Source: Heligmosomoides polygyrus polygyrus
Lineage: Eukaryota; Nematoda; Chromadorea; Rhabditida; Heligmosomidae
Direction: 5' to 3'
Length of the DNA: 64,000 bases
NCBI GenBank assembly: GCA_947396885.1
Contig: OX377204.1
Span: 39,021,975 to 39,085,974 of the forward strand
In this document: positions 1-11,188 of the stretch, piece by piece
Numbering within the stretch: position 1 is the first letter of the stretch
How the letters are laid out: each line of letters opens with the position of its first letter
The notes under the pieces: generated by a model
The model's database searches: none
Told to the model about the DNA's origin: nothing
Seen by the model: only the letters and a program-made list of their open reading frames with translations
Made by a program: the position numbers and the translations under genes

Positions 1-993
1 CGCTGCGGAATCCTCCCGTTGGCAAGGGAACTGTCTCAACGGTACACCTGAACGGCAAGAGCGAATACCACAGGAAGAATCTCCATCGTCCAAATGGGTG
101 CAAAACATGTTTCGCTTGTGCCGAATCCTCAAGCCAAATGAGCAGGAGGCACTGAAATCTCCCCACGATTAACAGCGGCTAACGATCCGCATACCCAAGC
201 TTCCCTCTCAGGGACGAGGCGCATCACCGTGATGGCTGCTGCGGGACAAATGTACGAATGGCCGCCGCAGGCGCGGCGAACAGCGCGGCAAAAGTCGCCG
301 CAGCGGGGGGCTTCACCAGTCGCAGTGGCTGACATTGTTTCAGTACCGCGGAGCTGCTTTCGCCTTTGGAAAACTCGTGATGGAACAATAGGGTGAACAC
401 TTCTGCCTGGAATCCACAAACACACATAGTTCCACTCCTGCAACACTGCAATCAGGCTGAGACCAGGAATATTGTCGGTCAAACGATGGTGACCAGCGGT
501 GTGAGGCAATTCTATGCAAGAAAACAGAACGCTGAGGATGGAATGGAAGACTTGGAGAAGAGATGAAGCCTGGGTAGGAAGCACCAAAACTGAAGAAGTC
601 TTGCTTCAGAAACGTCTGGAATGGTGTGTGGAATGACTGTTGTCCCTTCTTTTCTATTTGAAGAAAACCCCACAGAGGGTACCCGCATTCTAGAAGTCTT
701 TTGACTTGCACATCGTGTGTTGGGAAGAGAACATAAAATGATTTTCACAGCAATAGTGTCTCACCTTCAAGGCTTTCCTCACGAAGCTTTACCTGGAGAT
801 ATATAACAATTGAATTCTGTGTGTTTTTGTACTACAAGTTCAATGTCTGTGACAAATAAAGGTATTAAAACCCTAGACCAGTCAGGCTGATTGGGAATGC
901 GCCACACATACTAATTCCACAGTACTCTCATAGATTCATCTGAGCAATGACTTCCGCTGGCCAGGCATCAAACATTTCAATGCTTCCCACCTC
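1..993. other. No recognised gene or repeat
   Basis: I recognise no coding sequence here. The stretch at about 230-320 is G+C-rich with many CpG, the rest is ordinary unique-looking sequence. Short open frames on the minus strand show no family motif and overlap each other, so I treat them as chance. Confidence 0.4.
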
Positions 994-1490
994 TCACAAA
1001 CAGGTGCCCATGAGTGTTATTTTTTGGCGGAGAGTCGTTGGATATACCGCCCTCATAAAGGGGCGGGGTGGGGGGAGGGAGGGGCGCGCCAAGGACAAGA
1101 TGTCCGGGTCCCTGCCTTCACATGGAGGCATCGCATTTCTAATCACTTTTGCCCCTGCAGCTCTATCCTGAACTGATCTCGTTCTTGAGACAAGAGTCAG
1201 AATCTTGTTCACCATATTTGGAGGAAAATAATTTTCAGCTGCAGCGCCAAGGCTTTCATCAGGTCCCGCCACAATGCTCAGTACTAAGGCGTCGTCCGCA
1301 TTTTCCGACAAGTACAGCAACATCTTAGCGAGATTTGTCATGGCAACAACGCGACCATCAACTGGAAAGTTCTTTACACAAGGAAAATTGTCTGATATTT
1401 GGAAAGAGAGGACGATGAGCCGGTTTTGCGCACAATTACGGATAAGCCTTCAATGTAGGACTCCTGACCGGAATCACCCATAGTCTCTAG
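994..1490 (-). CDS. Possible host exon(s), unidentified protein
   Basis: On the minus strand an open frame from about 1341 down to 994 reads like real protein: a leucine-rich amphipathic stretch (MTNLAKMLLYLSEN) followed by an alanine/valine-rich stretch and balanced composition, unlike the arginine/serine-rich chance frames around it. The frame stays open upstream to about position 1450, where a possible splice acceptor lies; a better acceptor (TTTCCAG) lies just upstream of the methionine, near 1360. A second frame starting with a methionine near 1480 overlaps it, so either two exons or a frameshift is involved. The alternating hydrophobic pattern would fit a helical-repeat (HEAT-like) segment, but I cannot name the protein. 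It ends in a purine-rich tract near 1050-1110 that is unlikely to be coding. It could be a pseudogene or chance. Confidence 0.28.
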
Positions 1491-1960
1491 TTGCGGCGGA
1501 AATTTGAAGAATCGTTTTGAAAAATGAAAGAATCTATGGAGAAGAGCGACGTTCTCCTTTCCTCAACTGCCTCCATAACCGAACCGACTGGAAAATGACT
1601 TCAGAGTTTCCTGAGATGCACATCCCAATCGGTTTCGCGCGCAGCAAACTTGTCCAAATAGGGCGGCGCGGGCAGGGCGGGAAGTGGGCGGCGGGCAGCA
1701 CGGCGTACCGAACGACTGCCCCCCCCCCCCTATTTTTTACAATCGATGGAGAAAATGAGGCCTAGATAGCACATTAGCGGACATTTTCAAGCTTCAAGAT
1801 CACGAGCATGTAAGCAACGTTCCCCAGAAAGACGTCGTCTACTGTGGACTCCCCATGGCTCGTCGGTAACTCTTACGACAGCGGCGGAGCCCGCGACAAT
1901 CGCTGCCGCGTGCGCGGTGATTATTCGTACATAATGACCGGCCGCCCCCCCCCCACCGTG
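1491..1960. other. Unassigned, with G- and C-homopolymer tracts
   Basis: No gene is recognised. The stretch contains a G-rich block at about 1660-1700 followed by a poly-C run near 1720-1732, and a second poly-C run near 1945-1955. Such runs recur throughout the window in and near repeats. Confidence 0.4.
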
Positions 1961-2026
1961 GTCTAGGTGGCGCAGTGGCAGAAGCTTTGCGAAAACAACG
2001 TCAGGGTTCGATTACTGCACCACATC
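1961..2026 (+). other. tRNA-like relic (A- and B-box)
   Basis: The sequence carries an A-box-like GTGGCGCAGTGGCAGA and, about 30 bases on, a good B box (GGTTCGATTAC) in tRNA-like spacing. The ends do not form a full acceptor stem and the anticodon arm does not fold, so this is more likely a degenerate tRNA-derived SINE head or tRNA pseudogene than a working tRNA. No SINE body matching the family at 6018 or 35331 follows it. Confidence 0.4.
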
Positions 2027-2030
2027 TGCT

Positions 2031-3015
2031 TCTGTACATCTACCCTAGTATCGAATTTCCATGGAGAAACGGGTTCTATGTGTCGTTTCGAAATTTGCTG
2101 TGGGATGATGTTTTTACTACCCCTTCCTTGTCGACACTTGGTGATTCACTGCCAATGTCTCAACTCTGTAAAACACGGAGACTTACGAAACTTTCACACA
2201 AACCTCTTGATGCTCATGAAAAGAATAAAAACATAGGAAAAGCATGAAACAACGTCGAGAGACTACTGAAAAAAGCAGGCATTGCTGTACTTCCTCCACT
2301 CCAAGGGTCGAAAAAAATTTACTCAAACGTTGCCTAACCTAGAAGGAGACGGTATTAATAGGGATGTGCTGGTCAAAAATCTAACATCCTTTTTCAAAGT
2401 TTCGACCGATTCTGGTGATTTACGGTGGGTATCTGCTGTAAAGTGTTCAGGATAATCAATTTCGTCAAAACTTTACTGCTACTAACTGCTTCCCACTACA
2501 TAGATTTTGACTGTGACAATGTCTTGCTCATGCACAAGCTTAAACTACTACTTCCAGGTGTCTTGAATTAAGGTGAGTACTATATTCACACTTCATTGCT
2601 TTGAAAATGGGAAGGCAGCCGAACGAGTTGTCGTCTGGTGGTGATAGGAGTTAATCAGAGTTTCTTGATATTCTTCAGCGTTTTCTCCTCAGGAAGAGCC
2701 CATGATATGTACTCGATATCAATCAATCCTTATCTAGTGGTCTAGAAAAGAAAGCGTTCGTTTCTACACAATCACTAACAGTAGGAAATGTCTCCCTGGA
2801 CAGTACCAATATCGAATCATCAAATATCGGCCGCACCAGAAAGGCGTTTCATAGGTAAACGCACACGACTATCACTTCCAGTTTTGCGACCTGGTATGTT
2901 GGTAAGAAAATATTGAAGGATAAAGAGGATGAAGGACAGCATTCGCCGATACATTTGCGGGAAGAGCTGCGCATTCTGCTTCTAAGGAACATCGTGAAGG
3001 CAATTTGAACGTGCA
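2031..3015. other. No recognised gene or repeat
   Basis: AT-rich, no coding frame of note and no repeat that I can match elsewhere in the window. Confidence 0.4.
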
Positions 3016-3200
3016 CGTGGTATCGCAGTAGAATGTGCTGGTCGATTCAAGGTCCTCGGTTTGGATTTTGGTTTCCCCTGCTCGAGTCTACCAAGCCTTC
3101 CATCCCTCGAAGGTCGATGATCCGGTACCCCACTTCTCTGGGAAAGGCAAAATTTTGGATCATACGGGATGACCAACCGATGTCAGTGTTTTATTCTTCC
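3016..3200 (+). repeat. Degenerate tRNA-derived SINE (5' half)
   Basis: The block around 3050-3135 matches the SINE copies at 6018 and 35331: a degenerated B box in a TTTGG-TTTTGG-TTTCCC context, then the family signature CCAAGCCTTCCATCCCTC and a following GGTCGATGATCCGGTACC. Only the head and first part of the body are recognisable; the 3' half is lost. Confidence 0.55.
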
Positions 3201-4780
3201 GAGACATGTCGGTTCACGACCACGTCCCCAGATGGAGCATGGTTTACCCTGACGAGATCCGAACCAAGAACTTCGATTCGGGGGGGGGGGGGGGGAAGGA
3301 CAGCAGGTAGCGGTCCGGCGGAAGCGCTATCACGTGCCCAAGAAAAATATTATATAGTAATATTAACATACTAATGAATGGTTTAATATTTAATATACAT
3401 TTAGTAAGGGAGGGTGAGCCATCTCGAGAGTTCCCTCGGCGAGATAAGTTGGACAGCGGACTAATCCGATTGATTTGGGCGACCAAACGAAGAGACATCA
3501 GGGACAGGCTTTCGGACGCTGTAGAGCAGTTGAATTAGTCAACTCTTACTCAAAGCGATGGTGTGAGCTCATCGACGAGCACTTCGATGAGCGGCGCAGA
3601 CGGGAAGAATAGACAGTGACAGTGTGCAAATTGCGTCTATTCAGCCGTGCGACTGCTCGTTTTTGTGGCAGGACCTCCATGGGATGGGCTCCACTGTGGC
3701 TGACCCTTGCATGGTTCATGTGGTGGGCACTTTGTGGCCAAGTATCGGTTATACTCATTTTCCTGCGACGTAAAAACCACAGGTTCGACAACCCCTCCCG
3801 TCTAGTTAGCCTTAGATGAAAGAACCCTGCAGGTGTTTTGCTGTCACCGGAGTGTTGCCGTCACCTCGATTGGAACGCCAAATCACCTCTATATATCCAC
3901 CCGCCATACCTGCATGTAAGCAAAGCCTTGCGAATGCCCAGCACTTTTAGTCTCAATATTTCGTAAATGCATTCTTGTGAGCATTTTATCTAGCGAATAA
4001 TGAGGCACCACTGCTACGCTCTCTCCGGAAAGAAGGACCAGTTGAAGATAGGGAGATGTTGCTTCAAGTCCATCTTTTGTCTAGCTTTAGTGTAATGGTA
4101 CAGTACAACCTTCGAATGCGAGCAAAGGTTGTGGTCTTATAATGAAAAGCAGACGCAGAGTAGAGCGCTAGGGCAAAATGAAGGAGAAAATGACCTTTAA
4201 TCATTGCATACACATCTTACCCGCTGAAATCTGACTGCGCATATCAATACCAGGGTATCAGTAGATTGGTAAATAACACCAAGAAAAGGGATAGCACCTA
4301 CTACACGCCGCGCTATGCGATCGGATGGAAGTTCGAGTTAGAGTTTGGCCGTCATATTGTTTAAATAAGGAGCCGCTGAATACAACAGAAACACTGTCGG
4401 CAGTGGCGTATAGGAGACGTGGGAAGCCGCGAAGTGTGAATCGGCGTTGAAGAAGTGCTCGGAAAAGATTATTGTCAAGGCTGAGTCGGAGCAGTCGAAT
4501 AGACAAAAACGAATCGGCGGGAGACACTGTGGAGCGTCCATTATTGAGACGACGGATTATCGTCGTCGAAGAAACTGCACTGCCGAGGTCAATTGAACTG
4601 GTAAATGAAGCCGCGAGATGTGAACCGATGCGTGGAAAAGGCCAAAGGTCATACACCATGTTCAAGAAAGGAATTTATTTACTTATTTATTCAGTTGCAC
4701 TCGAGGGTGCACCACAACACCAAAGGCGGCCAAAAACACAAAACAACCGCCATAAAGTAATAGTAGAGAGAACCTTCTAT
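3201..4780. other. No recognised gene
   Basis: I see no supported gene. There is a 14-base poly-G run at about 3280-3294 and an ATTT-type low-complexity run at about 4675-4695. Open frames near 4258-4665 have no family motif. Confidence 0.4.
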
Positions 4781-4782
4781 TA

Positions 4783-5729
4783 GGGTGTCCAGAAAGTATC
4801 TGCAGAAATACGACAATTTTTTCAAAATAACACAATTTTCTATCAGCATTTTATTAATCAACCAAATAATTTCCATCAACATCGACTACTCTCGGCTAAC
4901 GTTCTACAAGACTTCGAATTCTTCTGGCGTAAAAATCCGGCGGCTTGGAGACGAAAAAAGCTCGGAGGTCATTTTCGAGGTGGACACGATCTTCATAACG
5001 CTTCCCTTCCAGATGATGTTGGAGTGACCGAAAAATGTGGGCGCGCGTTATCGGGCAGCAAGCGACACGGCACCACGCACGTTTGCGAGCGTGGTTGACG
5101 TAGAAGACCCATTTTTTGTCTTCTGTGACAATGGTTTCCAGCCAGTTGAAGGTGCGATTTCGGGAAAGCAGCTGAGTGATATGTCCAGACGTCTTCGTCG
5201 GTTGTCGTCGGCCAGTTCGGTGGGAGCCAATGACCGAGCTTTCCAACCATTCCAAGAAATCGTAGTCCATTGTCCACGGTGGATGGGTAACAGCCAAGAG
5301 CTGCAGCAAAATAACGCACACCTTCTTATGGATGCTGCTCCGCCAGTTCCCTCAGTTCATCCTAATATATTGGTGTCAGTCGACCAGAGCGAGGCTCATC
5401 TCCGAGACTCCTGTTCCCGCTTCTAAGGCGTTCGAACCAGCTATACACAGACCGTACAGAAGAAGCTGCAGAGCCGAATACACGAGACAAGCTTCGTTAG
5501 GTCTCTGCAGCGGAGTGCCCAGATTCAAACTCGTAAAGGAGTACGTGTCTAATATGGGTAGACAGTTCGATTATCGTGCAGTGAAATAGGCAAGGAAGAC
5601 GGAGCTAGAAATGCTATGCAGATACAGCAGGATAGCGTCTTTATACAGCACTTATGTTGAAATCTTCAGAACATTCTAGAAAAAATCTGGAACATTGCAA
5701 AGTTTTCTGCAGATACTTTCTGGACACCC
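4783..5729 (-). mobile_element. mariner element, internally deleted
   Basis: The element begins GGGTGTCCAGAAAGTATCTG at 4783 and ends with the inverse at 5729; the terminal inverted repeats match over about 26 bases, almost without mismatch. Both ends abut a TA (4781-4782 and 5730-5731), the standard target duplication of Tc1/mariner elements. The 947-bp length is about 350 bp shorter than a typical mariner, which fits the missing central part of the transposase described in its own entry. Confidence 0.9.
4880..5577 (-). pseudogene. mariner transposase pseudogene
   Basis: Read on the minus strand with frame changes, this is a mariner transposase. The N-terminal helix-turn-helix region (a HVLLYEF-type motif near 5560) comes first, followed by a second helix-turn-helix part near 5320. 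The first catalytic Asp region is seen as a degraded 'TEDKKW' near 5120 (mariners have TGDEKW). 'DNARPH' near 5045 is the second catalytic Asp region, and the C-terminal 'FFVSKPPDFYARRI' near 4930 is typical. The sequence jumps from just after the first Asp to the second Asp and then to the C-terminal third, so the third catalytic Asp segment is gone. Several frameshifts and at least one stop are present. It cannot encode an active enzyme. Confidence 0.85.
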
Positions 5730-5731
5730 TA

Positions 5732-6017
5732 ATATTTCATTGACATTAGAAGCGTATCTCCTTTAGTAATTACCATCTGGCTACACTGATATTATGTCGC
5801 GTTCCGTAGCAGTGTACCAATACCAAGTAATGCATAAAGGCTTAGGAGTCGTCTTAATACAAAGATGTCACTCACAGTGGTATAATAACGACTTATCAAT
5901 TAACAAAACGTTTATGCTAACGACCATATCGTGTTTGTCAACTTTAGGGCAATTCATAGGTAATCTCTGTCACGGTCTTTTAGCTGAAGCACTATTTGGA
6001 AAAGCTATGTATACACT
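5732..6017. other. No recognised feature
   Basis: AT-rich spacer between the mariner and the SINE; nothing recognised. Confidence 0.4.
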
Positions 6018-6298
6018 GGGCGCGTGTAGTGAGTCGGAGAAGGCGCCGACTGTCGCGTGCACCCGATACCAGGTTCCTGGTTCGGATTTCTCGCCCAGGC
6101 CAACCAAGCCTTCCATCCCTCCGGGGTCGGTGAATTGGTACCAGACTTGACTAAGAAGGATAACACACTCTCTATCAACTGGTCATCGCAAGTCGCTGCA
6201 TGGGCCAAGAACGCATTTAAAATGCCTCCTCATCCCATTGAAGTGCGTGGCGCATCGCAAAAAGGATTGAGGGACGCCATCTTTTATGCTTATCCTTT
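6018..6298 (+). repeat. tRNA-derived SINE copy
   Basis: The copy starts GGGCGCGTGTAGTGAGTCGG, a tRNA-like head with a degenerate A box, and carries a B-box derivative GGTTCGGATTTC near 6080. The body contains the signature CCAAGCCTTCCATCCCTCC and ends with a GCGTGGCGCATC block and CGCCATCTTTTATGCTTATCC. The same order of blocks is found at 18296, 35331 and 61828. It would have been moved in trans by LINE machinery, here probably one of the RTE families. I found no clear target duplication. Confidence 0.8.
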
Positions 6299-7457
6299 AT
6301 AAGTTTCTTGATCCCTTGTTCCCCTATCACTGGACTTGCGATACTCCCCATATAACGTAGCCATTCATCCTACGCAATAGCTCTCGTTGTTTGTCAAAGC
6401 TGTTCCACAGTGTTTGACATAGTGCTGGATGGCAATGGTAATTTGCTCTTCGTTGTTCGAAGATTCGGTACAAGATTCTGGGTTTATGACGAAAATGACG
6501 AGGGAGCAACAGGTCTTCACTATCAACTTATGAGCTGAGTAAGAACCACAATCACTACGACTAGGCATCGTCCTCATCCCACTGAAGCCCACCAGAATGG
6601 ACTTTGGCGTTGTAGGGTATAACAGTATGTTTGGCTTTGATATCTGGAGGTACCACTAGAAACCTCGTCCAAAGTGAAACTTTTGCCAGAAGAAAATGAA
6701 TGATGCGATTAGCTCAGCAACACGGTGATGAGGCATATAGCAAGTTATGTGTCCGAAAGAAGTGGTCGTTCTTCAGGTAATCAGCGAGACAATCAGAGAG
6801 ACCGATACGATAGTCCACAAACTGTGGCACAAACTTGCTCTTAAAAAGGCTGTGATTCTAATGTTGCTGCTGCTGTTGGAATCGCTTCTTTGGCCTTGTA
6901 ATGGATTCAGAACTTGTGAAAGCATTGGCGATTGGTAGCTGAATTGTATTACATATAACCCAGCCGTTTCACCTCTCAACCACGAGAGAAGGGTCAACGT
7001 AATCCTCGGGACATTCCTCGAGAGTACCTGGTAGTGAATTTCTGAGAGCAACAGTGTGGTTGAGACAAGGGCTAAGCTTTCTCTGTGAAAATTGGGGATG
7101 CAGCAGAATTTTGTTTATAAAACGGACACATTTTGCTGCTGGTTCGCCTCTTGCAGGCACTAGGTACTCAACTCTCTTGACGGTATCTTAAACTGCGAAT
7201 TAATCACTCTGTAAAGAAATGACGATATCGCTTTCTAACAAGATGATAATGTAGGGTACGTTCAGTTTTATATTCAGAAATTTTTTGACAAAGTTCTTAT
7301 AATAGTGCCGTTGTTAACGAGAGCTGAAGGCGTTCCGAAGGGTTGAATAATCGCTTCCAGCTCTCTATGTGAAGCGCGTGAGCGTGATGTAGGTTTATAT
7401 AGGCACGTGAGGGCATAATTTTAGGCGTTCCTTTTGTAACAGAATCAGTGAATCCAT
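6299..7457. other. No recognised gene
   Basis: No recognised gene or repeat. Open frames at 6747-7160 lack family motifs. Confidence 0.4.
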
Positions 7458-7459
7458 TA

Positions 7460-8443
7460 GGTTGTCCCATAAGTCCACGCCGTTTTTTTCATCGATTCAT
7501 TGCGGATTTCGCCGGCGGTCTCTTGCATAGCATGCATGGCTTTCGAAAAAGAATGGTTTGCTCTATCAGAACATGCACTGAATTTCTTTTTGCATCCTGA
7601 TATTTGCCAAGTTTTAGGCCGCTAAAGTGTAAAGTGGCCATCCGCGGTAGTTGCTTCCCTCCGCTTAGGTTTGGAAATTTTTGCGCAGTTTTTCATAGCA
7701 TTTGGAAGACGGTGTTCCGTTCCACAACAATGCGTGTTGGCTCTATTTGCTCATTTGTCCTATATTGATTTTAAGGTCATCAAATTAGGACGTCCGAAGG
7801 AGAAGATTCGTTCGGAAGAGAATGTCTTGCTCTATAAGAATTTGTGTTGCGTATATTGGTTCATGATGATTTCTGTCGAATATCAACGAAATTCCAAAAA
7901 AGAGAAAAATCATCTCCACGAATAACTCCTTCTCCTTGCTCAGTTTTTGATGTTCGACAGAAATCAGCATGAGCCAATAAAGGCGACACAAATTCCTATT
8001 GAGCAAGGCATTCTCTTTCGAACGATGTAAATATAACACCAAGCAAAAAAAAGCCTTCCACATAGCAAGGGCTGTCGGCAAAAATAAATCTTCTTCGGAC
8101 TTCCCAATTTGATGACCTAAAAATTAATAATGTACAAGAAAATAGGACCAACACGCATTCTTGTAGTACAGAACATTGCCTTCTAAATGTTATAAAAACT
8201 GCGCAAAAGTTCCAACTCGAAGGGGAGAGAAGCGACTGTCGGCAATGGCCACTTTTCACTTTTTCACTTTTCACTATAACGACCTAAAAATTGGCAAAAT
8301 TAGGAATGAAAAAAGGAATACAATACGTACTCTGATAAAGCAAATCATTCTCCTTCGAAATCTGCATAGCGCTATGCAAGAGACCGCCGGCAAAATCCGC
8401 AATGAATCGTTGAAAAAAATGGCGGGGAATTATAGAACAACCT
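7460..8443. mobile_element. Palindromic mariner-type element
   Basis: The left end GGTTGTCCCATAAGTCCACG lies next to a TA (7458-7459); the right end is its inverse, next to a TA at 8444-8445. The inverted similarity runs far beyond the ends: the first 75 bases match the last 75 closely (both read CGATTCATTGCGGATT and CCGGCGGTCTCTTGCAT). Farther in, 7675-7860 matches the reverse of 7990-8220. The element is therefore one imperfect palindrome of about 980 bp with a centre near 7925-7950. The ends resemble mariner termini. No transposase motif is seen in either arm, so it is non-autonomous. Confidence 0.85.
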
Positions 8444-8452
8444 TATATTATA

Positions 8453-9727
8453 CAGGGTGGTCCATAAGTCCTGCAACAAAAACATAGGCGTATAAAAAGG
8501 CTAAGAATGCACCAAATTTGGTACATTTTTAAACTCTGTTTGCCCATGGTTTGTAGATTATGGTGGAGCGGTATTATTCATAAGGGACCACTCCTGGATT
8601 GATAAGAGCCTTCAGATCGTGTCGGTGTCTTTGCAGCTCGCGTCACAGCATCTCGTACGGAGTTTTATTTCTTATTCGTTCCAAAGAAGATATTGAACAA
8701 TAGTTTTACCATACTTTATAGAGCAGGACATTCTCTTAAAGAAGGTTAATAAACAAAGATCGAAAGGCTGAAGATTCAGAAATTTCACAGCTAGTCTTTC
8801 GCAGGTGCAATATTTTGCAGATGGACTCAAAACCGCTACCACGTCCTTTTCTTTTGCTGTTACAGGAATCGCTTTACCAGAATGTGCATTTTGCTTTTAA
8901 ACAACGCGATTGAGTCTCTAATATATGGTGTTAGGTTTTTGTTCCTATCAAACGAAAATTTTTATTGATTTTCACTATTTTTACACAAAAACCTATGGAG
9001 TGTGGGGAGACATTTTGGAAAATCGTGTATTACAAAAACCTGCCATGCGTGGCCGTTGTTTTTATATCATCAGGTTCCCGCAAGGGTAGCATTAAACGCA
9101 CTATTATTTTGACCTTTCTGGGATCGCTCAACTTTGAGAAATTTTTCATCAAATGAGGCAGAGGCTGAATACCCATTTCGAACGACGCCCTCCAACTGCG
9201 CTTACAAATTTTTCCTTCTACTCTCTTCTCCTCATAGCTGAGCCTTCGCCTCACTTGTGGAGTTGTAGAGCTTTCCTTGTAGTTTTCTAGAAACAACATA
9301 TTGCTTAGTGACAGATTACACAGACGGCTGAATATTGAATTTGTTCCAGCTGGTTGCTGCATCGTGTATGATCAGAAAATTAATAGCGTTCTTCTGTTGT
9401 AGTTCAGATCCGTTCATCCAATGTTCACTCTTGAGAAGCCTTTGCACTGCCCTACACAATACCATCACACTGCATGTTCAACAACCAATCTTCCGAAATT
9501 TAGTCACATCGGAACGGAAGCGCCCCACCACGGGCCAGAGAAGAATTTTCGGTAGTTTTACGTGAGAGCGCATTACTTTGTAATAAGAGCAGCTACAACC
9601 ATGATACTTTCTAGAAGTATAGCACTAAGTATATGCTACATAACTGTTGGTATGCGTTTTTTTGCAATTGGAAAAAGACAACCAATAAGGTCTCCTAATT
9701 TTGTTGCAGGACTTATGGGCCACCCTG
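8453..9727. mobile_element. Tc1/mariner-like element, no clear transposase
   Basis: Terminal inverted repeats CAGGGTGGTCCATAAGTCCT (8453) and its inverse ending at 9727 match over 28 bases with one mismatch. Flanking TA dinucleotides are at 8451-8452 and 9728-9729. The 1,275-bp length is that of a full Tc1/mariner element, but I find no DDE motif in any frame; an open frame at 9030-9362 (-) has no family match. It is either a very decayed copy or a non-autonomous derivative. Confidence 0.8.
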
Positions 9728-9729
9728 TA

Positions 9730-10984
9730 CAGGAACAAGTATTGTCCTCGAGAAAAACGTCATATTTTCAATAGTACGCGAGATTTTTAAAAATATTATT
9801 TGTATTATTCCTCTCAACATATCCAACAACGTGTAGGCTGGATTCCACAAGAATTCCTCAAAGTGACCTCCTTTCGCTTTTACACAGGCTTCAAGTCTTG
9901 GTTTCACTGACTTCACGGTGGTAGCTGGCGTCGATTTCTGCCCAGGCTTGATTGAGTTCTCGTCGACACTTGTCCAATTGGTGATGGTCCTCTTCCTCAG
10001 CTTCTTATCTAGGTATTCCCATAAGGCAAAGTCGAGGGAAATTAAATCCGGGGTGTTAGATGGCCACCGATCCTTCGTTGGGTATTCAGGGAAGTTGGCG
10101 TCCAGATACGCAATCGTCGTCCTCGCTCCATGGGCAGGAGCCCAGTCCTGTTAAAAGATAATCTTAGAATTTTTTTCATAGAAGGGAAAGACTGCCTCCT
10201 CTTGGTATCTTTCAGCGTTGATTTTCCCTTTCTTTTCACGAAAACCAGCGGTGTCCGCTGGATTGCTGTGATACCAGCCCACACCATCAGTTCTTTGGGA
10301 AATCAGCGATTTTGTGACGATCTTCATTTTCCGAGTGTGTCCTTGATCGCGTCTGAGGAGCTGGCGATCATTGTGAGCATTGTGTGCGACTTCGATTGTG
10401 AAAATTTTCTCATCTGTCCACAGCACATCTTCGATGCGGCGCACTGGGAAAAGCCGTAGCAGCTCCTTCCACTTTTCTCTCGGTTTTCCTTGGTTTCCTC
10501 TGTCAACTGCCGTCCGTTGAGCAGACAATAGCTGCGAAGTCCTAGTTCATTCTTAACAATTGGCTGGACAGTAGAAAAAGCAATTCCGAGGCTCTTTGCG
10601 ATCTTGGTAAAGATATGCTGTCGCTTCTGTCGATTCTCGTCTTAGTGATCGCACAGTGCTTCCTTTTATCCACAGAACGAGGACGACCTGACTTCACCTT
10701 TATGCTAACGTTCCCTTTCCTCTTTAACTGCTTCATGATCCACTGGACTGTTCTCAATGGAGTACTGGGCTTCCTTGCAATGGCGGTGGTGGACTCTCCG
10801 CTTTCAGCGAGGCTGGCTACAGCTTCTCGATGAGGGTACAGCCGCATAGAGGCTACATGAAAAATTTTCATATATCACAAGAAACTGGATTTAATGAGGT
10901 AAACGATGAGCGCAAAGAAACACGATTTCCAAAAAATATAGGAGAAACAGGTGCGCGCAAATACCGCGACAATACTTATTCGTG
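9730..10984 (-). mobile_element. DD37D-type Tc1/mariner element
   Basis: The left end CAGGAACAAGTATTGTCCTCG (9730) and the inverse right end (ending 10984) form an inverted repeat of about 21 bases with a few mismatches. TA flanks are at 9728-9729 and 10985-10986. The left TA is also the right TA of the preceding element, so the two abut with no spacer. The 1,255-bp element contains a transposase-like minus-strand frame over most of its length. Confidence 0.8.
9790..10871 (-). pseudogene. Tc1/mariner transposase (DD37D type), frameshifted
   Basis: The frame begins with a methionine at 10871. An N-terminal helix-turn-helix region follows (REAVASLAESGESTTAIAR, near 10820), then a second DNA-binding region rich in Arg/Lys. 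The catalytic core includes MVWAGITA (near 10285) and QDWAPAH (near 10145) with the second catalytic Asp. The third, in PDLISLDFALWEYL (near 10030), lies 37 residues after it by my count. The C-terminus reads VKPRLEACVKAKGGHFEEFL (near 9890), a standard ending for this superfamily. The parts lie in different frames (at least two frameshifts near 10150-10540), so it is a pseudogene, but unusually legible. The DD37D spacing is the hallmark of maT-type elements rather than classical mariner (DD34D) or Tc1 (DD34E). Confidence 0.85.
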
Positions 10985-11188
10985 TACATGCCCTAGTGAT
11001 AGGTGTATAGTGCATCACCTTTCGTACTTGAAAAACTCCAAATGCTTTTAAGTGAGAATCGCGGAAGAAACTCGAACTACTTATTTCTTGTAGGAGCTAC
11101 AGGAACCTTTATACCTTTTGGGAACGCTTCATTCGAAGTAAAAACTCACTTGTGAAATGTTCTGCAGTTTTCAAACAGCGCAGTTATA

